Shown piece after piece: positions 18,361 through 28,932 of a DNA stretch of 64,000 nucleotides. Where the stretch lies: positions 94,001-158,000 of the forward strand of contig JAVTVY010037230.1 of NCBI GenBank assembly GCA_036873755.1, in the 5' to 3' direction. Both the position numbers and the translations under genes were made by a program. Below the pieces are notes generated by a model. That model was not told where the DNA came from. It saw only the letters and a list, made by a program, of their open reading frames with translations, and searched no databases. The stretch's first letter is position 1. The number at the start of each line of letters is the position of its first letter. Origin of the DNA: Hanleya hanleyi. Lineage: Eukaryota; Mollusca; Polyplacophora; Lepidopleurida; Hanleyidae.

Positions 18361-18767
18361 TTGAAGTCGGCCATGCCAACTGCCCAGACCAAGGAAAGCC
18401 GAGCAGTGGTAAATCTTATTCATCGGGGACAAGACACCTTGAGTGCTGTGAAAATTGGAAGACAAGATGTGATCATTCCAAAGGGTGAGGCTGTACCTCT
18501 GAGATGTACAACACACGCCAACACAGAACTGACTCAAGAGGCATTATTGTTCCAAACGAGGAAATGACCTGGCTAGAGGGGATAAACCGTCGTGAAACTC
18601 TCGTCACCATTCCCAGGGGTTCCTGTTGCCACATTAGAGTTATGGCAGAGAATACAACTGAACATGCCATGGTAATATCAAGACATACGAAGATAGGGGC
18701 CATTCAGCAAGTTAAGTCGGTGATTCCCATCCCCATGGACAAGCTGGAGACACCAACTGCTGAGTAG
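18361..18767 (+). pseudogene. Gypsy B Pol linker between protease and RT
   Basis: Two overlapping frames (18361-18567 and 18504-18767) together give the linker found after retropepsin in this Gypsy group: IPKGEAVPLRC, LVTIPRGSCCHIRV, MVISRHTKIGAIQ. One frameshift near 18540-18565 and a TAG at 18765 break it. Confidence 0.6.
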
Positions 18768-20885
18768 GGTTCTGAAAGAGAACCTGAGATACAGGGAAAG
18801 AGGGCTGAATCTTCATGGGATCCGCCTATTGATCTGGAGAAAACTGACCTGACAGAGACACAAAAGAGAGAGGTTAAACAAATGCTACGTGAAGAGTCTG
18901 ATGCTTTTGCACGTGAAGATGAAATAGGAACTGTGCCAGATTTGGTGTTACGTATCAACCTACAAGACCAGGTTCCGGTTCAACGAAATTATGTGTCGAT
19001 TCCTCCACCACTCCACCAAGAGGTAAAAGATTACCTGACAGATCTTCTGAGGCGTGGGTGGATCAAAAGAAGCACATCCACTTACTCGAGCCCTGTTGTG
19101 TGTGTGAGAAAGAAAGATTCCTCCCTGAGACTGTGCATAGACTATCGCCAGATGAATTTAAAAACCCACCCTGAGCGACAGCCAATTCCAAGAATCCAAG
19201 ATGCGTTGAATACTCTAAAGGGGAAATATTGGTTCACCCTTTTAGACCAAGGCAAAGCCTACCACCAGGGCTTTGTGGCCGAAGAATGTCGGAAGTCGAC
19301 TGCCTTTATTACCACTTGGGGCCTATTCGAATGGGTTCGTATCCCGTTCGGTTTGACAGGTGCACCAGGAGCCTTTCAAAGATTTATGGAATCGACATTG
19401 GAGGGTCTTCGTGACATAATGTGCTTGCCTTACCTTGATGATGTCTTGGTGTACAGTGACAGCTTCCACGTCCATCTTCAGCATGTTCGACAGGTGATCC
19501 GGAGGCTGAAAAGCAAAGGAATAAAGTTGAAACCATCCAAGTGCCAATTTTTTCAACGCGAGATACGATACCTTGGACATCTGGTGTCCGAGAAGGGCTA
19601 TCGCATGGATCCTGCTGATAGCGAAGCTGTGCTCGCACTGAAGGAGAAAGTTCCAACCTCGGTGGGTGACGTACGACAAATGCTGGGATTCATTGGCTTC
19701 TATCGAAAGTACATTCCAGACTACTCAAGGAGAGTGAAACCCATTTTTGACCTACTGAAGGTAGACCATGAGCAAAATCCTATTCGGAACCAGCGGAAGA
19801 AAGGACGAAAATCAGGGAAGGGAGGACAAGCCCCATCAACACAGAGAGTTCAATGGACGCAAGGAGATAACTTGTTGGAACCTTGTGTGATGGTGTAACC
19901 AGATTTTGAGAAACCCTACATCGTCCATACAGATGCATCTCATCAGGGCCTAGGGGCTGTTCTGTATCAGCGACAGGATGATGGTAGACTGGGAGTGGTT
20001 GCTTACGGGTCCCGCACATTGACACCTGCAGAGAAAAACTATCCCTACCACTCAGGAAAACTGGAGTTATTGGCACTGAAGTGGGAAGTCTCCGAGCGCT
20101 TTCGAGATTACTTGTATTACGCACCTTCTTTCGACATTTACAGTGACAATAATCCGGTGACCTACATACTTACCACGGCCCGACTGGATAGCACCAGGCA
20201 TCGTTGGGTATCGGAGCTGGCTGACTTTAATTTCACTATCCACTACAAGCCAGGAAAGCTGAACACTGATGCTGACGGTCTGTCACGCATGCCACTTGAC
20301 ATCTGCCAGTACATGCCTGAATGTACAGAGACCTTACCTTCAACAGTGATCAGCACTTCAGTACATACAGTGTTGGCACAACAGGAAATGAGGATTCCCT
20401 TGCTAGCATCATCTTCAGCAGCGGAACCAGAGGACAGTTGGGTGGTCAGGGAGTTGGCAACCATCTCAAAGCGTGAACTAGTCGAGTCGCAGAGCAATGA
20501 CCCAGTCATCACGGAAGTATTGAGATACGTGCGCAGTGATCGGCGGCCAACACTGAAGGAGACCAAACAGGCTCCTCCAGGTGTGGCTACGATGCTACAT
20601 GAGTGGAGAAGATTACAGATTGGTGAGGATGGACTGCTGTATAGGAAGACGGTTGTGAATGGCCAGGATAGGAGTCAGCTGGTTCTCCCAACCAAGTACC
20701 ACAACCAGGTCATGCAGGAGCTCCACAACAAGATGGGACACCTTGGAGTGGAACGTGTTTGTGCATTAGCCAGAGACCGGTTCTATTGGCCCAGAATGGC
20801 CCGAGATATAGAGTATCACATCACCAAAGCCTGTCCTTGTATCAAGAACAAGATCCCCACAGTTATGGATAAGGCATCTCTTTAA
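18768..20885 (+). pseudogene. pol: Gypsy B RT, RNase H and integrase zinc domain
   Basis: RT blocks run in order: [40 protein letters not shown] and catalytic [12 protein letters not shown] (19426-19461). RNase H follows (VHTDASHQGLGAVLYQ, KLELLALKW, YSDNNPVTYI). The integrase zinc motif ends in HITKACPCIKNK. RT and RNase H are in one frame separated by a TAA at 19896. The segment between RT connection and RNase H looks shortened. Another TAA at 20883 cuts the integrase. The first integrase Cys pair reads CPC rather than CxxC. Confidence 0.85.
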
Positions 20886-21136
20886 TCAATTACATCAACT
20901 GCACCGCTAGAGTTGGTATCAGTGGATTACTTGAAATTAGAACGGAGCAATATATATCCTGGTACTGGTCGACCACTTTACTAGATATGCACAAGCCTAT
21001 CCCACTCGCAACAAATCAGGCAAAACAGCGGCAGAGAAAATCTTCAATGACTTTGCACTGAGATTCGGCTTGCCAGCGAAGTTGCACCATGATCAAGGCC
21101 GTGAGTTCGAAAACCATATTTTTGATGAGTTACACA
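20886..21136 (+). pseudogene. Gypsy B integrase core, first part (before the nested insertion)
   Basis: Shows the first two catalytic acids of the integrase core: [10 protein letters not shown] near 20914 and [17 protein letters not shown] ending at the insertion point. A frameshift occurs near 20945. The sequence is cut by the nested element after base 21136. Confidence 0.8.
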
Positions 21137-21959
21137 TGTCACGGGATTAATTTCGAGAGACGGGACAAACACAGTTTTGCTGATGTTGTATCTTTATTGT
21201 ACAATTAGGTCACCACTTGGTTCTGAAGGAAAACATATACATTCGATTAGAGTGTATTTCCAACAACCCGTCAGCCGGACACACCGTGAAGGCATGTGCC
21301 GTACATATATAAATTACCGTATCAATCTTTAAACATTATATTTATAGCAATATTCAGAAATACAACACCGGTCATTTAATCCCCAAAATAACCCCCCAGA
21401 GTGCATACAGAAAATATTCACTAATTCACCTTTAGATGCGATAATATTACCGTATTAGCGCAATCAACAATTCACTCGCTTCATGTTATTTCATTTACGA
21501 TATCAGCATTACATTTACTATAATAGCGTAATAAGACCTACATACCTGAAGGAAAACATATACATTCGATTAGAGTGTATTTCCAACAACCCGTCAGCCG
21601 GACACACCGTGAAGGCATGTGCCGAGACGATCAGCTGTGGGTCAGATTTATACCATACTATTGCGTAATGTGTAGTCGTGCCAGGTAGCGGTGTAGAGTC
21701 GCGACAAGCGTGCGGCGCATATGAATCAACGAACGATCGAATATGAATAGAAGCGTTAGCGAGCGGTTGGGTGAACGCATGAATGAATGAATGGGTGGAT
21801 GAATGAACGACCAAGTGAATGAATCGGGCACTCCCAGTTAGAACCTTCCGTTAGTCAAGTACATTAGAATATATTAGAATACGGTATTAGCGTGCATGTA
21901 CAGGAGCAAAGACAGTTCATTGAAAAACAAATTTATTTGCAGCTAAATCGACTGTGACA
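21137..21959 (-). repeat. Gypsy C 3' LTR, full length
   Basis: 823 bases, TG...CA on the minus strand. It contains TATAAAT (21648-21654 on the complement) and AATAAA close to its 3' end (about 21191-21196). A 79-bp segment is duplicated inside it (21223-21301 and 21546-21624), nearly identical over its length. Confidence 0.85.
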
Positions 21960-22013
21960 TTATCCCCCCCGATATGAAATGTTGTCCCCGACATTTCAAA
22001 CAGATATACGATT

Positions 22014-22601
22014 TCAGTTGCAATAAGCGTTTCGCTGCTGTACCCAGTCTCCAAGCCTATCTGGAGGTCTTTTGATCCTTCTAGATCGCCTCAGCGCGGG
22101 AGTAGGCGGGTCTGATACAGCATTATCGGGATGCGGAAGAACACTAACATTTCCAGGTACAGTAACTTCAGGTAACCGACTTGACGTCCCAACGGTGTTC
22201 GTGCGTTCAACCTGCGTGGTTCGTTCTGGACCGGCTTGGGTTCGCTCTAAGACGGGCAAATCGACCATACGCCGCGGCAAGTCAGATCGTCCACTCGGAG
22301 TAACAGTGAGAGCGGTAGACCTTAAGATTCTCTGCTCAGTTGGACCATCTAAGGGCACGTTCATCACTTCCACTTCGCTTTCAGACTCCGAGGACTCCGA
22401 CGACACCAGAGGGCGCGGCTGTACAGAAGATCTTTTCTTTTTAGTTGTCCGATTGTCAGGACCCGATACAAGAGTTTTCGGAGTAGGGAGTGATTGAAAT
22501 GGCAGCAACAAATTACGGTGCAAGATAAGTTTCCTACCCTTTTTATCCTCCCGCATTACTTCGAAGACGGGGATACCCCTATTGGGTTGGCGTAACACCA
22601 C
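22014..22601 (-). CDS. Gypsy C Pol C-terminal tail
   Basis: 195 codons that continue the integrase GPY/F-like tail (VLRQPNRGIPVFEV, GRKLILHRNLLLPF), followed by a Ser/Thr/Pro-rich segment and a basic end (RRSRRIKRPPDRL). This ending is common in vertebrate and invertebrate Gypsy Pol proteins. It lies directly before the polypurine tract and 3' LTR. Confidence 0.75.
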   Translation of the reverse strand: MVLRQPNRGIPVFEVMREDKKGRKLILHRNLLLPFQSLPTPKTLVSGPDNRTTKKKRSSVQPRPLVSSESSESESEVEVMNVPLDGPTEQRILRSTALTVTPSGRSDLPRRMVDLPVLERTQAGPERTTQVERTNTVGTSSRLPEVTVPGNVSVLPHPDNAVSDPPTPALRRSRRIKRPPDRLGDWVQQRNAYCN

Positions 22602-22627
22602 ATAAGGAAACCGTTCCCACCGATCTG

Positions 22628-23203
22628 CTAATTTGTGCTTTCCCGAATACCCACATTCTTAACTAAAACTCTGTCTCCAGCCTCTAGTTTTGAATTTCTA
22701 ACCCGAATATCGTAATTCTTTTTGTACCGGTTAGAGGATTTCTGTTTATCCTCTTCCAAACGCTTAAGGCGATCACATATTTCTTTCAAATGAGAGCGTA
22801 TATTCTGGTTAGCGGTTTCAGGTTCAGCGGTCACATGAAGTTGTTGTCGTTTTTTTCCTTTTGTAACTTTATCACAATCGGATAACTCTAGCTCAACACA
22901 ACACACTTCCCTCAATAGCGTGTCAAAATCCGTTTCCGCATCATATTTGTGCCTGGTCGCAGATTTTAGACGTTCACTACATAAACCTGTCCAAAACTTA
23001 TTTCTCAACATTCTGTCGGCTATTCTACCCCTTACAGATCCCTTTTCAACAGCGATCTGTAATAAATCTTCGAACCGACAAGCCCAACTAGCTACAGTTT
23101 GCGGCGCATATGAATCAACGAACGATCGAATATGAATAGAAGCGTTAGCGAGCGGTTGGGTGAACGCATGAATGAATGAATGGGTGGATGAATGAACGAC
23201 CAA
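22628..23203 (-). CDS. Gypsy C LTR-Gag-integrase-tail fusion frame
   Basis: 191 codons read from within the LTR. After ~34 LTR-encoded residues comes the C-terminal half of a Gag capsid (SWACRFEDLLQIA, NKFWTGLCSERLKSATRHK, FDTLLREVCCVELEL). It then changes without a break to the integrase tail (NRYKKNYDIRVRNSKLEAGDRVLV). The junction at residues ~135-165 marks the internal deletion. A one-base frameshift at the end separates it from the frame at 22014-22601. The peptide is a deletion product and unlikely to be functional. Confidence 0.75.
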   Translation of the reverse strand: MVVHSSTHSFIHAFTQPLANASIHIRSFVDSYAPQTVASWACRFEDLLQIAVEKGSVRGRIADRMLRNKFWTGLCSERLKSATRHKYDAETDFDTLLREVCCVELELSDCDKVTKGKKRQQLHVTAEPETANQNIRSHLKEICDRLKRLEEDKQKSSNRYKKNYDIRVRNSKLEAGDRVLVKNVGIRESTN

Positions 23204-23348
23204 GTGAATGAGTCGGGCACTCCCAGTTAGAACCTTCCGTTAGTCAAGTACATTAGAATATATTAGAATACGGTATTAGCGTGCATGTACAGGAGCAAAG
23301 ACAGTTCATTGAAAAACAAATTTATTTGCAGCTAAATCGACTGTGACA
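23100..23348 (-). repeat. Gypsy C 5' LTR, truncated
   Basis: Matches 21711-21959 almost perfectly, then passes directly into mid-gag sequence. It retains only the upstream part of the LTR and lacks the TATA box and polyadenylation signal seen in the other copy. Confidence 0.85.
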
Positions 23349-23352
23349 CACA

Positions 23353-24520
23353 GACTAACTGGTGTGAGTCACTCCCGCACGACCCCCTACCACCCACAGG
23401 GCAATGGGCAGGTGGAGCGTCTGAACAGAACATTACTTTCCATGCTACGCACACTACCAGAGGAGCATAAGATTAACTGGCCGCAACATGTTGACAAGAT
23501 GATCAACGCTTACAACTCCACTAGAAACGACGCTACAGGATTTGTGCCTTATTTCCTGCTATTCGGTCGTCCGAATACCTGTAGATTTGATGTTCGACTT
23601 ACCACCAGAGCAGTCTGAAACGAAGTCAAACTATGTGGAACAGTGGGAACAAGGAATGCGAAAGGCTTATGAGACTGCAGCTGAGAATGCATCCAAGTCC
23701 TCTGCAAAGGGCAAAGCTCGATACGACAAGATGGTTCGTAGCCAAGCATTGTTGCCAGGAGACCGAGTACTGGTTCGAAATCTGTCTAAGAGGGATGCCA
23801 TAAGAAGTTACGGTCACATTGGGAGGAACAAGTTCATACAGTGGTTCGTCGACTTGGAGGAGATGGTCCAGTGTATGAAGTTAAACCTGAGTCTGGAAGG
23901 GGTAGACTGTGTGTGTTACACCGTAATCTCTTGCTGTAGTGCATTGAATTGCCATTGCGTGTTGATAAACATAAGTCGAACAGGAAGTCTGCAAAAGCCC
24001 ATCCTGCAGCTGGGCCGGCAAGGACAAGTTTCACAGACTGTTCTGAGCCAAGTGATAGTGAAAGCTCAGATGAAGAGATATACATGGACTTTGGATCCCT
24101 ACTGACAAGGGGACAAGACCTGAACGCCAGGCAAAGTAGACCTCATATTGATGCTACTCCGTCTATGGATCAAGGGGATAGGCAGGGGGAGAACGTGAAA
24201 CAACTCCACAACCTACACAAATGAGTCCGCCAGACCACCCGAGTGGTGTCTCTGAAACCATTACTCCTCAACGTTACTCTGATGTACCTCGCGCACGTAG
24301 ACGACTTCTGGCAAAGAGATTCACCTATGATCAGCTGGGAAATCAGTCAATTCGAGGAGTGCAAATTGGACCGACCGAATAATCCCCGGTGTTGTACCCG
24401 AACATGACACATCATATACCAGGTGGACATGTGACAGTAAATCAACCATTCATGTGGAATGTTCCGCCACCACCACCAATGTACCGGGTGTTTCCAGGAA
24501 ACTATCCATTTGACTACTAG
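23353..24520 (+). pseudogene. Gypsy B integrase, second part and C-terminal tail
   Basis: Resumes the integrase with the third catalytic acid (GNGQVERLNRTLL, 23400-23435), then NAYNSTRNDATGF and the C-terminal RNA/DNA-binding tail (LPGDRVLVRNL, 23752-23784). Frames change near 23560, 23950 and 24220. A Pro-rich ending (VPPPPPMYRVFPGNYPFDY, stop at 24520) closes the polyprotein. It is clearly decayed but alignable throughout. Confidence 0.8.
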
Positions 24521-24531
24521 TGATGTCTCAT

Positions 24532-24716
24532 TGATTTCTAAGGATCTTCAGTATTGTGCCAGTGATTTCTAAGGATCTTCAGTATTGTGCCAGTGATTTC
24601 TAAGGATCTTCAGTATTGTGTTTGTGATTTCTAAGGATCGTCAGTTTTGTGCCAGTAATTCCCAAGGATCTTCAGTTTTGCATTTGTGATTTCCAAGGAT
24701 CTTCAGTAGTTGTGCC
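24532..24716. repeat. 31-bp tandem repeat, six copies, in Gypsy B 3' UTR
   Basis: Unit TGATTTCTAAGGATCTTCAG plus 11 bases, repeated six times directly after the Pol stop. The first three copies are almost identical and the later ones are diverged. Confidence 0.9.
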
Positions 24717-25337
24717 TAATGAATAATAGCTTGTGAATACATGTTAACTTCTGATTCCTTTGACGGATGAGGACATGAAGGATTCTTATGAACTATATCC
24801 CAAGAATAGAATTGTGAACTATGAGAATATTGATGAAATGTGTGTGCTCTGAAGTGTAGTGGATTTTGCACTGAGTCACAAGAACAATAACTGTCTGATA
24901 GTTCTCATGAACCATGGGCGGATATTAAAGAAGTACTCTGAAATGTTTATTGAGAAATGAATTAATCGTGACAGTGCCGCAGTGCTCGTTATCACTAAAA
25001 GAAACCCATAGATGTAAAGGATGTTACAGTTATTCTGATAGATTAGGGACTGTAGCAAAAGCAATTTGTGCTTCGATGCAATGTTTCAGTACTCACAGTT
25101 TAAAGTAACTGGTGAACTCTTGGACATGGCCAGTCCAGGAGTATTACCCGAGTAGATGGAACTTAGGTTGTAGTGATCATAAGTGATACATCAACAGTGC
25201 AAGAACAAGAGAACAGTATGGTACCATAAAGGAACATTGTGTAATGTGTTGAGGAACATCTCGAACTGTTTAGGGTATGTCATACCAACAAGGTTGAGAA
25301 TTTTATTGTGGATTTGTAAATGTCATGGACATTTCTC
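24717..25337. other. Gypsy B 3' non-coding region
   Basis: About 620 bases with no gene recognised. Ends in the polypurine tract next to the 3' LTR. Confidence 0.6.
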
Positions 25338-25352
25338 GAAGAGAGGGGAGAG
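25338..25352 (+). promoter_or_regulatory. Polypurine tract of Gypsy B
   Basis: GAAGAGAGGGGAGAG immediately before the TG of the 3' LTR, where plus-strand DNA synthesis is primed in LTR elements. Confidence 0.85.
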
Positions 25353-25628
25353 TGTGAGGCTCGGTTTATGGGTACCCCCTATTTTTTATTGTTTTAAATG
25401 GTTATTCTCTAAGATATTGTGTTAGTCAGGCGTTGACACTCTGTTGACAGTCTAGGGGAGCTAACTCTGCATGACCTGTGTAACTCATTTGTTAAGCTCA
25501 GAAGGGGCCTCACCCACGTGTGAATAAACCGCAGCCATTTGTCGAATTCAGACAGGAACATCATGTGTCTGTAGTTTTACTATTATTTCGCCTCTCCCCA
25601 TGTTATGAAGACCGTATCCCGGGTAACA
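25353..25628 (+). repeat. Gypsy B 3' LTR
   Basis: 276 bases, about 97% identical to 16567-16842 by eye. TACA follows as the target-site duplication. Confidence 0.95.
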
Positions 25629-27653
25629 TACAAAACTTAAAGAAAAACTAGATAAAGAGAATGACATTAATTACAAAGATAAGAGATAACCATAAAAGTT
25701 GAATTGGAATTGATAAATAAAAAAGGCTGATGGCATAATTACTCGTACAAATGCGAAATGGGCAGAATATGGTGAAAACCGACTAAATATTTTTTGACGC
25801 TGGAACATCGAAATTATATTAAAAAAATCAATTACTCAGATTCAAAATTCTGAAGATAAAATCATCACAGAACCAAAACGTACATTACAAGATATTATAA
25901 ACGACTTCATAGCAAAAAAACACTAGCCCAATTAACTTAGATGAGCTGCGGGAAAAGAAGGTGACCAAACTGAATACAGAACAATCATATGATCTCGAAG
26001 GAGAATTGTCCAAAGAGGACATATTGGGCGCTTTAAAAAAAGTCGAAGAATGAAAAAAGCCCAGAATTTCGGTCCGTCTATCCAAAAGTGGATAAAGCTG
26101 ATGTATAAAAATGCACAGTAGTGTGTAATCGTCAATGGGCATGCTTTTGATTTCTTTGAGATTACCCGTGACTGTCGTGAGGGAGACCCCTTCTCACCTT
26201 TCATTTTCTTGCTGTGTGCTGAAATTCTTTCAATTGTTTTCAGAAACAATAAAAAACATAAGTGGAATTTAAGTAGGAGATCATGAATTCGTATTACACA
26301 ATACGTTGATGATACAACCATATTTTTAGATGGTTCTCAGAAGAGTTTATACTCATGTCTCGAAAATTTCAGGTTTGAAAATGAACGCTGATAAAACTAG
26401 GATTATTTGGATTGGTTCAAAAAAGTACTCGGATATTAAATATATTATGGCACCTCGACCGAAAACAGGATGTCCATTTAAATGCTCGGGCTTGTATTCA
26501 CTTTAAATTTGGCAGAAATGGCTGAGAGAAACTATAAAGATAAATTAAAAGAAATTGAAATTATTATGAAAATCCGTTAACAATGTTATTTAACACCACT
26601 AGATAGAATCGTCATTTTTAAAAGCTTATTGATATCGAAATTGAATCACCTTTTTTTCTTCTTTGCCAAATCCGCAAATGATATTAATTGAGGAATTCCA
26701 GAAGAAAATATTCGAGTTTTTATGGAATTCGAAACCAGATCAAATTACGAGAAAGATAGATAAACATCCATTGAAATTGGGGGGATTGAAAGTGCCTGAT
26801 ATATACTACACAATTCAAGCACAGAAAATTTCATGGATAAGGAGATTATATAAAAAGACTCACAAATGACGTGAAATATTTAATATGTTCCTGAAAATAT
26901 AAAAATAGTAGATGGGTAATACAGCATTAAGGAATATGGTAATACCACGTGTAGAAAACGACTTTTGGAAGGATGTTTTAGTAGCATACGGAAAGTTTAA
27001 GCTTAGACGCTCAATCGATTGTGCCACTAAATTCTCGAACGAATTATTATAGCTTAATGATAAATTCATAATAAACAATAAATTATTTTATTATAAACAA
27101 TGGGATAGAAAAGGTGTGCGTTTTGTAGACGATCTGATGGACGTATCTGAAAATTTCCTCTCTATAAATAAGTTTAACGATACATTTGGTACAGATGTTA
27201 ATTATTTGGAGTTTATGGGAGTTTGTCATGCAGTAAACAATGCAGCAAAAGTTATAGGGATTGAAATGATTAAAGCGCAAACATATTGTCCACTAATACC
27301 TTCACATTTACTTCAGTGGTTACATTATAACTGGTTGACGACAAATATTTATCCCACAGATTAGATCCTAATATCAGCAGTTTGTGTACTTTCTGTGCAA
27401 GGTCAGCTGAAACGATTATTCATATATTCTGGGAATGTGTAGTGATTCGTCCAATTTGGTTTGAAATAGAAAAATGGCTGGAAACGGCAGGGATGAAAAT
27501 TCAATTTTTGAATGACAAAAATGAAACCTATATATATCACAGATAAATTTATCAGAAGCAAGAATGGAGTTTGTAAATGTTGTGTATGCCGTATATTGCC
27601 TGTATGTATGTATATGCCTGAAAAAATCAATAAAATATCAATTAAAAAATAAG
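25629..27653 (+). mobile_element. L1/Tx1-like LINE, RT and 3' end (right half)
   Basis: Continues the LINE ORF2 broken by Gypsy B. Recognisable blocks across many stops and frameshifts: KLKEKLDKEND (25633), NAKWAEYGENR (25750), RT block GDPFSPFIFLLCAEIL (26185-26235), QYVDDTTIFLDGSQ with the catalytic DD (26300-26340), MNADKTRIIWIGSKK, then FEFLWNSK and LKLGGLKVPD (26717-26800), FVDDLMD/GVCHAVNN (27120-27245) and a Cys-rich end SLCTFCARSAETIIHIFWEC (27380-27440). It ends in AATAAAATATCAATTAAAAAATAAG, a degenerate tail at 27630-27653. Confidence 0.75.
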
Positions 27654-27683
27654 TGGATTGCGCTGTATTAGAATATCATCCAT

Positions 27684-28932
27684 AGTAGTAGTATAAGCGT
27701 GAAAGCCCGAGTATTGACACCAGGGGGCGCTGTTGAACTACTTGGTGACGTCACTTCCTGTTTTGGTCAAGTTACCGGAAGTGACCTTTGACCCCTGCGC
27801 ATGCGCACAACAACGGATATCAATAATGGTGCGCAGGGGTCAAAGGTCACTTCCGGTCACGTTACCGGAACCGGAAGTGACGTCACAAAGTAGGTCAACA
27901 GAGCCCCCTGGTTCACGCTTATGTTCAATCAGATATTAATAATGTTGCGCAGGGTTCAAAGGTCACTTCCGGTTCTGGTCACGTGACCGGATCATTGGTG
28001 TCAATTTGGTCAACTGGTGTCAATTTGCTCTTTAAGTGCACAAAAGTCAACGCGCGGTCATTTGCTGTTATGGTGCGCAGGTCTCAAAGGTCACTTCCAG
28101 TCAGGTGACCGGCCTCCAGGAAATGACCCCGGGGAATGTATTCCTCCGTGGTAATGCGGTCATTTCCTGCGGTGATGTTGTCGCGGGAAGAAGCCTCCGC
28201 GGACAGAAAGTAGTCCCATGTCAACCAGACTTCAAATACGCGGGTGTTCGGGAGATTCTCCGGGAATGTCCGAAGATCTTCGGCAATGTCCGCTCATCTA
28301 CGGCAATGTCCGGTCATGTCCGGTAGGTAATCGAAGTCAAGATACCCCAGTGACTTCCAATGTTAATCTCTCGGAATGCACGTCATCAAACATGGTCCCC
28401 GACAATTTCGCCAGCTATATTCTCAGCATAAATGGCAAGTGGGGAACCCTCAGTTTCTCCACATAGCCATGCAGCAAGAGAAAGGGAATCCCCGAAACCG
28501 TATTGGCACGAAAAAATACATGAATACATGGGAAGTGGGACTTATAGTAATAAAGATAACCTACAGGTGTTGTACGATGTTATTATTACGAGTCTATGAT
28601 CGGCGCGACCACAGGGTCGAGCGTGTCGTGTCCAGTATGTCTCTGCAAAAATTAAACAAAACAAATGGCGGTGCTTGCTGTGGGAAATCCCCTTTTGGCA
28701 TCGATCGTGCTGCCATCTGGAGACAAGGAAGACACCTCTGACTAGGCGAAACCTCTGTGGGCCGAATTCCGGGTGATCTCTCCCGATTCGAACATTTGCG
28801 AATATGCCCAATGGGGAACCCACACATGGCCATTTGCGGTATGGAGTGTGGCATCTTGTTTTTTTTTCGTCTCACCGCATAGAACACGATGATAGGGGTC
28901 TCGAAGCCATTGGTTGAAATTTGTTGAAAACT
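27684..28932. repeat. Left TIR of miniature Polinton II
   Basis: Reverse-complementary to about 30508-31550. It includes the last ~60 codons of the ATPase gene and extra motif copies (GGTCAAAGGTCACTTCCGG-like) that make it about 200 bp longer than the right TIR. The inner boundary is approximate. Confidence 0.85.
27693..27922. repeat. Left terminal palindrome (hairpin-forming)
   Basis: Arm 27693-27801 (109 bp) is complementary to 27830-27922 (93 bp; a ~16-bp deletion near the base), with a 28-bp loop. Arms contain GTGACGTCACTT, CCGGAAGTGACC and CCCTGCGCA. It begins nine bases inside the element terminus. Confidence 0.85.

Larger units (their letters stand above)
21137..23348 (-). mobile_element. 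Gypsy C: nested, internally deleted LTR element, 2,212 bp
   Basis: Begins TGTCAC and ends GTGACA, flanked by CACA on both sides (21133-21136 and 23349-23352). On the minus strand it reads: partial 5' LTR (23348-23099), middle of gag fused to the integrase C-terminal tail, polypurine tract (about 21960-21972) and a full 823-bp 3' LTR (21959-21137). PR, RT, RNase H and the integrase core are absent. The shared 249 bases of the two LTRs differ at about one position, so the insertion is recent. Excising the element with one CACA copy rejoins the Gypsy B integrase in frame. Confidence 0.9.
16567..25628 (+). mobile_element. Gypsy B: complete 9,062-bp LTR retrotransposon with a nested element
   Basis: Two 276-bp LTRs (16567-16842 and 25353-25628), a tRNA-Pro-like primer site, gag, PR, RT, RNase H, IN and a polypurine tract are all in the expected order. 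A 4-base duplication, TACA, flanks it (16563-16566 and 25629-25632). The two LTRs differ at about 8 of 276 positions by my count. The coding region has several stops and frameshifts and is interrupted by a 2,212-bp LTR derivative at 21137-23348. Confidence 0.93.

Noticed and set aside
24532..24716. 31-bp regular repeat considered as a CRISPR array
   Set aside because: Units are contiguous with no unique spacers and lie in a eukaryotic retrotransposon UTR.
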